44,553 nt of DNA from Verrucomicrobiota bacterium (lineage in GTDB: Bacteria > Verrucomicrobiota > Verrucomicrobiia > Limisphaerales > SXTU01), in the NCBI GenBank assembly GCA_016871445.1, contig VHDH01000019.1, positions 1 to 44,553 on the forward strand. The letters are read 5' to 3'. This document shows, one piece after another, positions 9,877-17,414 of the stretch. The first letter of the stretch is position 1. The number at the start of each line of letters is the position of its first letter. A model generated the notes under the pieces. It did no database searches and had not been told where the DNA came from. It worked only from the letters and a program-made list of their open reading frames with translations. A program made the translations under genes and the position numbers.

Positions 9877-11166
9877 ATGACCCTCCACGCTTTTCAACTC
9901 TTGATTGGTTTGCGACGCGGTGTAAGTGCAGTCGTGATTGCCCTTTTCGCTGCCGTGCTGCTGGGCAATTCAGCCATCGCTGCTGAGCAAGCCAAAACGG
10001 CGGCTAAAACAGAACAAGCTGTTGACGCTCACCATGGTCACACGCACGGTCCCGCTGGGCATCCCACCGAGCTGAAAAAGTTTGGTTACGCTTACCTCAC
10101 GGCTTACATGTTCTGCCTGAGCCTCTGTTTGGGCGCGCTGTTCATCGTCATCCTCAACCATCTCTTCGACGCGCAGTGGATGGTTCCCATCCGGCGCTTT
10201 CTGGAGCACATTGCCTGCCAGCTGTTCCCCACGATGTTCATCCTTTGGCTGCCGATCGGCTTGCTCGCAAAGGAAATTTATCCTTGGTTTACGATTGATC
10301 CAGACCACGACCATGCGCTTCATGCGAAGGCAATTTTATTTAATCCCACAGCCTTTTATGTGGTATCGGGATTACTGTTTGTGGTTTGGGGCTTTATCGC
10401 CCACGGGTTGCGCCGCGCCTCACTTGCCCAAGATAAGGACGGGGCAGCTGTCCACACCCGCACGATGCGCAAGTACGCCGCCGTCGGCATCTTCGCCTTC
10501 GCCTTCAGCCTGACGGGCGCGGCCATCTACTGGATGAAGTCGCTCCAGCACCAGTTCTTTTCCACCATGTATGGCGTCGTGTACTTCGCCGGCAGCGTGT
10601 GGGTGACGGCAATCACAACTTACTGGCTGCTGCTCTACTTCAAGAATCGCGGCGACCTGAAGGACGTGGCGCGCGAAGTCACGTTCCACGACTGTGGCAA
10701 GCTCTTCTTTGCCTTCACCGTCTTCTACGCCTATATCCACTTCAGCCAATATTTCCTTATCTGGAACGCGGCCGTGCCGGAGGAGACCTTCTGGTATGTT
10801 ACGCGGGAGAAGGGCAGTTGGTGGTGGGTAGGGCAGATTACTATTTTTGGCCACTTCTGGTTCCCGTTCCTATTCCTCCTGCCCATTCATCGCAAAATTA
10901 ACTTCCAGATCATGAGCATGATGGCCGGTTGGGCGTGGTTCTGCCACTACCTCGACCTTCAGTTCAATATTGGCCCAGTGCTGCACCCTGACGGATTGCA
11001 TTTCGGCATTTATGATGTGTTATCGCTGGTCGGGATTCTATCCGTGCTCATCTTCATGTTCAGCCGTGCCTTCAATGCTCACCCGCCCTATCCGCAGCGT
11101 GACCCTCGGGTGGCGGAGACTTTTGGTGTCTATGTTGAACCCGTTTCTAGTAAGCCTGCCCATTAA
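9877..11166 (+). CDS. actF: Alternative Complex III membrane subunit ActF (NrfD/PsrC-like)
   Basis: This 429-residue NrfD/PsrC-like membrane protein is the second integral subunit of ACIII. A hydrophobic N-terminal segment (about 16-36) precedes a His-rich linker (HHGHTHG), then about ten transmembrane segments. Typical blocks include FHDCGKLFFAFTVFYAYIHFSQYFLIW and WWVGQITIFGHFWFPFLFLLPIHRK. It begins four bases after the actE stop. Codon usage inside the gene is mosaic: a block from about 10435 to 10795 is almost exclusively G/C-ending, while both flanks use many A/T-ending codons. Confidence 0.92.
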   Translation: MTLHAFQLLIGLRRGVSAVVIALFAAVLLGNSAIAAEQAKTAAKTEQAVDAHHGHTHGPAGHPTELKKFGYAYLTAYMFCLSLCLGALFIVILNHLFDAQWMVPIRRFLEHIACQLFPTMFILWLPIGLLAKEIYPWFTIDPDHDHALHAKAILFNPTAFYVVSGLLFVVWGFIAHGLRRASLAQDKDGAAVHTRTMRKYAAVGIFAFAFSLTGAAIYWMKSLQHQFFSTMYGVVYFAGSVWVTAITTYWLLLYFKNRGDLKDVAREVTFHDCGKLFFAFTVFYAYIHFSQYFLIWNAAVPEETFWYVTREKGSWWWVGQITIFGHFWFPFLFLLPIHRKINFQIMSMMAGWAWFCHYLDLQFNIGPVLHPDGLHFGIYDVLSLVGILSVLIFMFSRAFNAHPPYPQRDPRVAETFGVYVEPVSSKPAH

Positions 11167-11178
11167 CCCGCATCTACG

Positions 11179-11559
11179 ATGAGCCGCGAAGAATCTCAAG
11201 TCGCCCAGCACAATTCCTCTTTGCGCTCCAAGATCGCTTACTTTGTTGGCGCAATCGTGATCACCCTGCTTGGCCTTGGTATCAATACGATGCTCAAGAA
11301 CTATACCGAGACCGGGGCGCAAGCTGCGCGTGAGGCCCGCGCAAATGAGCGCACCAAGGCGCACGCTGAGCTGCGGCAAGTCGCCGCGCAAGAGTTGTCC
11401 TCCGCCGCGGTGCTTGATAAATCCAAGGGCATTTATCGCATCCCCGTCAATGCCGCTATGGAACTAACCATGAAGGAATACCAGCGAGACGCGGCCGCCG
11501 CTCGTGCAGGTTTTGTTAAGCGCGTCGAGGACTGGGCCAAGCCACCGAGCTTCGAGTGA
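11179..11559 (+). CDS. Small conserved membrane-anchored protein of the ACIII operon
   Basis: This 126-residue protein has one N-terminal membrane segment (residues 17-39) and a charged, probably helical periplasmic part (about 45-70). A short conserved motif, KGIYRIPVNAAMELTMKEYQRD, lies near residues 85-106. The motif type 'D+xKGIxRIPIDxAMEL' recurs in small proteins encoded beside ACIII and oxidase genes in several phyla, so it is likely an accessory of the respiratory complex; I know no biochemical function. It lies 12 bases after actF and 77 bases before the oxidase-like gene. Confidence 0.7.
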   Translation: MSREESQVAQHNSSLRSKIAYFVGAIVITLLGLGINTMLKNYTETGAQAAREARANERTKAHAELRQVAAQELSSAAVLDKSKGIYRIPVNAAMELTMKEYQRDAAAARAGFVKRVEDWAKPPSFE

Positions 11560-11575
11560 CCAGCAATCGAGGAGC

Positions 11576-11617
11576 ATGATTAAATCTACCGTTCGCTACC
11601 CTTGCTCCCGAATTTGA
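11576..11617 (+). CDS. Possible 13-residue leader ORF before the oxidase-like gene
   Basis: An ATG at 11576 follows a good Shine-Dalgarno sequence (GAGGAG) and opens a 13-codon frame (MIKSTVRYPCSRI) ending at TGA 11615-11617, 19 bases before the ATG of the CcoN-like gene. The large gene itself has no visible Shine-Dalgarno. The small frame could deliver ribosomes to the next start by re-initiation or be a chance occurrence; there is no family support. Confidence 0.25.
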   Translation: MIKSTVRYPCSRI

Positions 11618-11636
11618 CATTGCTCAGCCCGTCACG

Positions 11637-13085
11637 ATGACGATCACGCAATCTAGCAGCCAATCTGCCTACTCCTCCGCGCCCACTGCTGCGCAGGTTG
11701 AGTCGGCATGTCGGTTCCCAGTGTTATTTCTCGCCTTTAGCGGTGGGGCTTGGCTATTTGCTGGTCTAACATTGGCGGCACTTGCGAGCGTCCAGCTTTA
11801 TAACCCAACCTTTCTTGAGGGTTGCCCGTGGGTTACTTACGGTCGGCTCCGCCCTGCTGCAGTTAACGCTCTGACTTATGGTTTCGCGCTGCAATCCGCC
11901 TTTGCTCTTGCGCTTTGGTTTATTGCTCGCCTCGGTAGAGTTGAGTTGTCCTCCCCGCTTGGCCTAGCGGTGGCCGCAAAGTTCTGGAACGTCGGCGTCA
12001 CCGTTGGCGTGCTGGGGATCCTAGCGGGCGACGCCTCTGGGCATGATCTGTTGGAGTTTCCGCTCTACGCCTCATTGCCGTTGATCGCCAGTTACGTGTG
12101 TATCGCGGCGTGGGCACTTTTGGCCTTACATCGGCGCGCGGAGCGTGAAATGTATGTCTCCCTTTGGTTTGTAGGCGCAGGATTGCTTTGGTTCCCGTGG
12201 ATTTTCGCCACGGCACAAAGTCTGTTGTTAGGTTGGCAGGTCACTGGCGTTGTGCAGGCGGTCGTCGCTGGCTGGTTCGGCCAAAACTTGCTGCAAATCG
12301 TCCTAACCGGCTCCGCGCTGGCGGTGCTGTTCTACTTCGTACCCAAGATAGTGAACCGCCCGCTTGCCAATCCCGGCCTCACCCGTGCCGGCTTCTGGTT
12401 GTTATTGCTTATCGGCGGCTGGGGCGGCCTCGCACAACTCGCGTCGGTGCCTGCATGGATTCCTGCCGTCAGCGGTGCGGCCAACTTTCTCGTCCTTGTG
12501 CCTGTGGCATCGTTGCTCGTATCGCTCTGGCAGACAGTTGACGGCAAAGTTGTCGAGGCATGGAGGGCAAACGTCACTTTTCGCTTTCTGCTCGTTGCTG
12601 CTGGGCTCTTGTTGCTCAGCGTTTTGAGGACCGCTTTCTTAGGCGGCCAATCGACCCAATACACCTTTTTCGCCACGGCGCGCACGGATATCGTGCTACT
12701 CGGAGTCTTCGGACTTTCTGCCCTTGGGGCGTTGCTTCACATCGTACCGCGCCTCACCACTGGCGAAGATGAGTTGCCTTCCGTCGGCTTGACTGACCTA
12801 GTTTTCTGGACATCTTTATTAGGGGTAGTTGGCGTCGCTGCCGGCTATAGCCTCGCAGGCCTGGTTCAAGCTGATGTAAACATGAACGTTACTAGGGACT
12901 TTTTAAAGGATGGAATTGTCGCTTCCGCGGAGCGATGGATGGAATTGAATTTGTCGGCCTTCGGCTATCTCAAGCTTGTTACCGCCGGTTACGCGGCATT
13001 AACCGTCGCAGCGCTCGCCTTCCTCGCGAACTTCGGTCTTGCGGTCCGCCGCTGCTTCGTCGCCTGCTGTGGAGGTGCTCGGTGA
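11637..13085 (+). CDS. cbb3-type oxidase subunit I (CcoN) homologue lacking the heme and copper ligands
   Basis: This 482-residue, roughly 12-helix protein is recognisable as a CcoN homologue by anchors such as YGRLRPAAVNAL (68-79), GWFGQNLLQ (212-220), LFYFVPK (231-237), FWLLLLIGGWGGLAQL (253-268) and LGALLHIVPRL (363-373). Aligned by eye with canonical CcoN, the ligands change as follows: RLRPxH becomes Ala75, WxGHN becomes Gln216, the HH pair becomes Ala266-Gln267, and GHVHSG becomes Arg349 and Asp351. The helix-VII tyrosine is Gly260. Only three histidines remain (136, 165, 368), none at a ligand position. It should therefore bind neither heme b, b3 nor CuB in the normal way. Genes before and after it are ACIII subunits and cytochromes. 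Confidence 0.85.
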   Translation: MTITQSSSQSAYSSAPTAAQVESACRFPVLFLAFSGGAWLFAGLTLAALASVQLYNPTFLEGCPWVTYGRLRPAAVNALTYGFALQSAFALALWFIARLGRVELSSPLGLAVAAKFWNVGVTVGVLGILAGDASGHDLLEFPLYASLPLIASYVCIAAWALLALHRRAEREMYVSLWFVGAGLLWFPWIFATAQSLLLGWQVTGVVQAVVAGWFGQNLLQIVLTGSALAVLFYFVPKIVNRPLANPGLTRAGFWLLLLIGGWGGLAQLASVPAWIPAVSGAANFLVLVPVASLLVSLWQTVDGKVVEAWRANVTFRFLLVAAGLLLLSVLRTAFLGGQSTQYTFFATARTDIVLLGVFGLSALGALLHIVPRLTTGEDELPSVGLTDLVFWTSLLGVVGVAAGYSLAGLVQADVNMNVTRDFLKDGIVASAERWMELNLSAFGYLKLVTAGYAALTVAALAFLANFGLAVRRCFVACCGGAR

Positions 13086-14188
13086 GATACGGCCCTCTTC
13101 TCGGAGCAGGCGCATTGTTCTCGTTAGTCTGCTCATGGGCCGCGCTAATCATGGCCCCGCAACTCCAACTCGGTGCGTTGGCCCCGGGCCCGCTCCCTAA
13201 TTCCACCGAGGTTTACCCGCCGACCCGGCCTGGTCTCGCCGCGCAGGGCGCGGAAGTATATCGCTCGCTGGGCTGTGCCCAGTGCCATACGCGCGCGGTG
13301 CGCCAAACTCAGGCGCTATATGGCGCACGGCTGAACGAAGTGGGTAATTCGCCTAACACTCTTCTGCTCCCGGGCCTCGGCGGGTCGGACCCAAAGCCTG
13401 TTAACCTCGATCTCCTCCTCGCGCTTGCGACCATCCGGCCTGACCTTACCATCGCGCCACTGCCCCTGCCGCCAGCGCTGGTAGGCGATACCAACATCGT
13501 CGCCCGGCTGAAGCAGTTCGCGGACAATGTCGCGCTGCTCAAACGCAACGATACAAAGGTAGGCATCAACCGGCCCACCAGCGGTCCGTCGGTCAACGAC
13601 CTGGCTGGTAAGTTGCCCGCTGCAGTTTTTGAGCGGGTCAGTATCGAAGCCGGTGAACGCGCGGTGAAATACCTCTCCGACGCTGGCGCAAAAGCTGAAC
13701 TAACATTTTACAACCTTGGTCCGGACATTGAACGTGGCTGGGGCGCGCGCCGCACCGTGGCGCAGGATTACGTGAACGACTCGCCCGTGTTGCTGGGCAG
13801 CGTGCGCGTTGGGCCAGACCTCGCGAGCCTCGCCACGCGCGCGCCGGAGAAGTTTGCCGCGCCGTGGAAATTCGCCTCGACCAACACGGCGGCAGAGTTC
13901 GAACGTCATCTGTTGGTTCACCTTTATAATCCGCGCGTGTTGGCGAAAGATAGCACCTGTCCGTCGGCCGGCTACCTCTTCAATAAGCAAAAGCCAGAAA
14001 TCCGGGCCGCTGGAGAACCTCTGACGGTGCCCGGCACAGACGCACCTGTCTTCCCTAAACATGAAGCCCGTGCCCTCGTCGCCTACCTGCTGACTCAGCG
14101 CGTGGATACCGGTGTGGCTGAGGCCCCGGTACCCTCGGCTCCCAAGGCCGTGCCTGCCGCCGCGCCGAAAGCACCCATGAAACCATGA
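13082..14188 (+). CDS. CcoO-like membrane cytochrome c with enlarged middle region
   Basis: This 368-residue protein starts at GTG 13082. The start overlaps the previous stop (GTGA) and has a clear GGAGG six bases upstream. An N-terminal helix (about 6-27) anchors it. The heme motif CAQCH spans residues 65-69 after GAEVYRSLG, as in CcoO. About 150 residues are inserted before the CcoO-like block SPVLLGSVRVGPDLA and the motif STCPSAGYLF. In ordinary CcoO the last motif is SxMPxY and its Met is the axial heme ligand; here that position is Cys293. The C-terminus is Ala/Pro-rich. It is probably the partner of the CcoN-like protein and an electron carrier for ACIII. Confidence 0.82.
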   Translation: MRYGPLLGAGALFSLVCSWAALIMAPQLQLGALAPGPLPNSTEVYPPTRPGLAAQGAEVYRSLGCAQCHTRAVRQTQALYGARLNEVGNSPNTLLLPGLGGSDPKPVNLDLLLALATIRPDLTIAPLPLPPALVGDTNIVARLKQFADNVALLKRNDTKVGINRPTSGPSVNDLAGKLPAAVFERVSIEAGERAVKYLSDAGAKAELTFYNLGPDIERGWGARRTVAQDYVNDSPVLLGSVRVGPDLASLATRAPEKFAAPWKFASTNTAAEFERHLLVHLYNPRVLAKDSTCPSAGYLFNKQKPEIRAAGEPLTVPGTDAPVFPKHEARALVAYLLTQRVDTGVAEAPVPSAPKAVPAAAPKAPMKP

Positions 14189-14796
14189 GCCAGAACAAGC
14201 CCAAGCCCTCGCTGCAAAATAGAGATGCTGAGCCGACCGTCGCCGCTGGCGGCGGAGTTGCTTGGCCATTCGTCATGCTTGGGGTGGTGCTGTTCGGTTG
14301 TTTCCTCCATGTGGAAAACTCCGGTGGCGCTTTTCGGGCCGATGTATATCAGTCTGGGGTGAAGCTCCCGCCGCCAATGCCCAATGAGCCGGAGGAAGTG
14401 AAGCTCTACAAGACCGGGGCGCAGCTCTACGCCGCTTGTGCGGGTTGCCACCAGCCCAGCGGAATAGGTTCAGAGGCACTCAATTTTCCGCCATTGGCCG
14501 GCTCCGAGTGGGTCATGCGTGAAAAACCTGACCGCCTCGTTCGCATTATCTTGGACGCCGTAGAGGGCCCAATCAGTGTCAAGGGTAAGACTTATGATAA
14601 CGCCGCGATGCCGCCTTTCCGCGGCGCGTTGAACGAACGCCAGATTGCCGCCATCGCCACTTACATTCGGGGTAACAAAGATTGGGGTAACAGTGCGTCC
14701 TACGTCACGCCTGCGCAGGTAAAGGCCATTACGGATGCCACGGCGAAGAACGCTGGCACCAAGTGGCGCGCGACCTTGCTGGAAGCTGTGCCTTGA
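14185..14796 (+). CDS. Membrane-anchored monoheme cytochrome c
   Basis: This 203-residue class I cytochrome c overlaps the preceding stop by four bases (ATGA). One membrane helix lies at about residues 27-43, followed by a cytochrome domain with CAGCH at 85-89 and a likely axial Met142 in AAMPPF. The heme domain resembles the c-type domains that accompany terminal oxidases (CcoP-like or CoxB-fused domains), but only one heme is present and no CcoP tandem arrangement is seen. As the last gene of the operon it could carry electrons from ACIII to an oxidase encoded elsewhere. Confidence 0.85.
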   Translation: MSQNKPKPSLQNRDAEPTVAAGGGVAWPFVMLGVVLFGCFLHVENSGGAFRADVYQSGVKLPPPMPNEPEEVKLYKTGAQLYAACAGCHQPSGIGSEALNFPPLAGSEWVMREKPDRLVRIILDAVEGPISVKGKTYDNAAMPPFRGALNERQIAAIATYIRGNKDWGNSASYVTPAQVKAITDATAKNAGTKWRATLLEAVP

Positions 14797-14886
14797 GGCA
14801 CGGTCCCCAGCACAGTTGTTCTTCTTTCCCTCCTCAACTGAGCCACGCAGATTCAGCCAACCTGCTTGCTACGTGCCCCCGAGGCT

Positions 14887-15597
14887 TCACTGTTTAAATT
14901 CCAGAATAATGCCGTTGGTGCCCGTCCGGTTGAAGCTGTCCGTGTGCCCGTCCATGTAGCCGGCGATGGCGCGTCCGTCGGGAAAGCGCGTGCCGTGACG
15001 GTAACCAACGTGGTTCGTGGATAGGTTCTCGATCGGCGGGTGATTGCGGCGGTAGGAAAGGTCTCCCACGAGATAAGTGCTGACGGGCTGGTTTACCTGT
15101 GCGCGACGAGCCGTGGTGACGAAATCTCCGGCAGTGACTGGCGCGCCATTAACAAAGTTCAGCGACGTGTGCTGGTTCATGCCGTAGCTGATGCGCCATG
15201 GGTTACCGGTTCCAGGGTATTCGGGGCTGGTGGCGTTGAACCATTCCTTTTGCCGGTCTGGGCAGCGCGAGAGTGAGTTGGTCCAGCTCGTCCCCTGCTG
15301 TGCGGAGTTGAACGCCTGCCCGCGAAAGTAGGGCGAGAGCAAAAAATCAAAGCTGTTATTCATTGTGTGCAACCGGCTCCATGCGTAGGGCAGCTTGTCA
15401 TCCTGATCATCGCAGTAGAGGTGAGTGACCATCGCCCACTGCTTGGTGCTGTTCGTGCAGAAGGTCTGGTTGGCCTTCGCCTTGGCCTTGCTCAAGGCGG
15501 GCAGCAGCATCCCCGCGAGGATCGCGATGATAGCGATGACGACGAGCAACTCAATGAGGGTAAAGGCGTCGCCACCAGGACGTGAACTAGGTTTCAT
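14887..15597 (-). CDS. Type II secretion/prepilin-like protein with N-terminal methylation motif
   Basis: This 236-residue pseudopilin-like protein is of the type abundant in Verrucomicrobia and Planctomycetes. Residues 9-33 carry the cleavage/methylation signal (AFTLIELLVVIAIIAILAGM) followed by LLPALSKAKAKAN. A C-terminal H-X9-DG type motif is present in YRHGTRFPDGRAIAGYMDGH, close to the end. Such proteins are processed by prepilin peptidase and assembled at or exported through the inner membrane; the role is mostly unknown and families are heavily amplified. It converges with the cytochrome operon, leaving a 90-base gap without an obvious T-tailed terminator. Confidence 0.85.
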   Translation of the reverse strand: MKPSSRPGGDAFTLIELLVVIAIIAILAGMLLPALSKAKAKANQTFCTNSTKQWAMVTHLYCDDQDDKLPYAWSRLHTMNNSFDFLLSPYFRGQAFNSAQQGTSWTNSLSRCPDRQKEWFNATSPEYPGTGNPWRISYGMNQHTSLNFVNGAPVTAGDFVTTARRAQVNQPVSTYLVGDLSYRRNHPPIENLSTNHVGYRHGTRFPDGRAIAGYMDGHTDSFNRTGTNGIILEFKQ

Positions 15598-15637
15598 CCG
15601 TCTTAAGCTAAATCTCTCGATACTTGGGTCAACCTAA

Positions 15638-16501
15638 TTATTCGGGTCGCGGCATTGGCGGTGGTTCGGAGCAAAGCGGCGGCATGCTAAGTCGGGGCGG
15701 CCTGTTGCGCCGAAAGTAGATGCCGTTGCACGGAGCGATGTAGCTCGCGGCCATCACGATGAGTACTTTTAGGCCCAGCAGTCCAAGGACGGGCACCGCT
15801 AGGGAGAGCACCAGCAACGGCACCCCCGAACTGCGTTCGTTGAAGGCAAAGCTTAAGCAGAAGCCGCACCAAAGCAGCACGGCCGGGGTGCCAAACAGAC
15901 ATGCCACCAGTCCGAGCACGCCCTTCCAGACCGGGTTTACCGGCAGGCTGGCCAGCACAAGGCTGGCCTGGCTGATCAGGACTACCGTGCAATAAAGCAG
16001 GCCCGTGACCATAATCACTGTTGGTGCGTCTACGCCACGCAGCAGCGGGGTGATCGCTAGGAAAGGCGCGCCCGCCGCGAAAAACACCGCTGCTAGCGTG
16101 AGGTTGGATAAGAATTTGCCCTCGATGATCTCCTCTGCACTCATGGGCGTGTAATAAAGCAGATCGATCCCCTCTTTCCCGTGGCGTTCACCCAGCATTA
16201 ACCCACCGCCCCACATGGAAATGCAGACTCCTGTCAAAAAAGTCAGCGTTCCCACCAGCGTTGCGAAGAATTTCGCGCCAAACCCGCTTCGGCCCGCATC
16301 CATCGTGAGTAGCATCCAAGCTGCGAGCCCGAACATCGCCGCCAACGCCGTCAAAAACATACCAACCACCATCTGCCCCCGCACTGCTTGGCGCATCTCT
16401 TTCAGGAAGACGGGGTTCAGTTCACCAGCTGCGGCGCGCCGGAGCCGCTCACGCAATGGCGTCGAGCGGTGGACTTGGGGATTAACCTTAGCGGATGGCA
16501 T
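15638..16501 (-). CDS. ABC-2-like membrane protein
   Basis: This 287-residue polytopic protein has six or seven hydrophobic segments. The opening pattern LNPVFLKEMRQAVRGQMVV resembles ABC-2 type permeases ('NPxxxxELRxxxRG'), and LGERHGKEGIDLLYYTPMSAEEIIEGKF matches the following cytoplasmic loop of this group. The usual partner ATPase is not adjacent. It lies 40 bases upstream of the prepilin-like gene on the same strand and may share its transcript. The substrate is unknown. The Pro-rich C-terminal tail is probably disordered. Confidence 0.6.
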   Translation of the reverse strand: MPSAKVNPQVHRSTPLRERLRRAAAGELNPVFLKEMRQAVRGQMVVGMFLTALAAMFGLAAWMLLTMDAGRSGFGAKFFATLVGTLTFLTGVCISMWGGGLMLGERHGKEGIDLLYYTPMSAEEIIEGKFLSNLTLAAVFFAAGAPFLAITPLLRGVDAPTVIMVTGLLYCTVVLISQASLVLASLPVNPVWKGVLGLVACLFGTPAVLLWCGFCLSFAFNERSSGVPLLVLSLAVPVLGLLGLKVLIVMAASYIAPCNGIYFRRNRPPRLSMPPLCSEPPPMPRPE

Positions 16502-16588
16502 GGGGTAAAACGGTTCTCAGCACGTGGTGCGTGAGGCTCTTGATGCTCGCTAAACAGGTTTCCCACTTACCGCTCACTAGTCCTCTTG

Positions 16589-17281
16589 CTAAGGCGCATC
16601 GCCTGGCCCCAACTCTCGAAGCCGCACATTTTTCCACTGCACTTGAAATGGCCCGGTGCCGGCCTTGATGCCGTGAACTTGGAGGCCGATGAAGCCCGTC
16701 TTGTCTGTGGCGTCACGAAAGTCCGCGCACGGCACACCGTTGACCCACGAGCGGATGCGATCGCCTTGAGCGGCAATGCGGTAGTGGTTCCATTGGCCGT
16801 CTTTGAAGGCTGTCAGTGCGGGTGGGCGATTAGTCAGGTTGTCGTGCCATTTTGTGAAGCGTCCTTCGTCCCAAAAGTTTCCGCTCGTGCCCTTGGCTTG
16901 AAACGTTACCTCGCACTGATAACCGAAGACTTCGCCAGCCTTGCGCACGCGCTTGGGCTGTGACGGTTGCGGCGTGTCTTTTTCGTAGGTGTGGCTCCGG
17001 ATTTGAAAACCGCTGTTTAGCTCCTTGTCGCACAGCACTTCCGCCTCAAAGACGAAGTCCGCGTAATCCCGCTTGGTGCAAAGGAACGTATTCGGGCTGC
17101 CTTCGACTGTGGAGCCGACAATGATGCCATCCTTCACCTCGTATTTGGCAGTGCCGCCCTTGACCACCCAGCCTTCGAGAGATTGGCCGTTGAACAGAGA
17201 AATCCACTTCGCGCCGTCAGCGGCTAACAATGCGGTAGCGGCAAGAAAGATGGGCACAAAGAGGCCTGACTTGGCTTTCAT
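16589..17281 (-). CDS. DUF1080 (3-keto-disaccharide hydrolase-like) secreted protein
   Basis: This protein of about 230 residues has a signal peptide (MKAKSGLFVPIFLAATALLAADG) and a concanavalin-like DUF1080 domain. Signature blocks are WISLFNGQSLEGWVVKGG near the N-terminus, then FVFEAEVLCDKELNSGFQIRS, the GEVFGYQCEV block, WNHYRIAAQGDRIRSWVNG and GFIGLQVHGIKAGTGPFQVQWKNVRLREL at the end. DUF1080 proteins in PVC bacteria are glycan- or 3-ketoglycoside-active, periplasmic or secreted. I chose ATG 17281 because it directly precedes the signal peptide; a TTG 36 bases upstream would add a charged extension. A second DUF1080 protein is at 42255. Confidence 0.85.
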   Translation of the reverse strand: MKAKSGLFVPIFLAATALLAADGAKWISLFNGQSLEGWVVKGGTAKYEVKDGIIVGSTVEGSPNTFLCTKRDYADFVFEAEVLCDKELNSGFQIRSHTYEKDTPQPSQPKRVRKAGEVFGYQCEVTFQAKGTSGNFWDEGRFTKWHDNLTNRPPALTAFKDGQWNHYRIAAQGDRIRSWVNGVPCADFRDATDKTGFIGLQVHGIKAGTGPFQVQWKNVRLRELGPGDAP

Positions 17282-17414
17282 GATTCTCAGTCTGCGCTTG
17301 TAACGTGCGTTTTCCAATCTGAAAGCAGCATCCAGCGAACTCGCTTGCTCGATCGTGGCGCGGGCTCGGCGCGAGCCATGGGGCGCTTTGGGTTGGTGGG
17401 GTGTTTGGGCCCTC

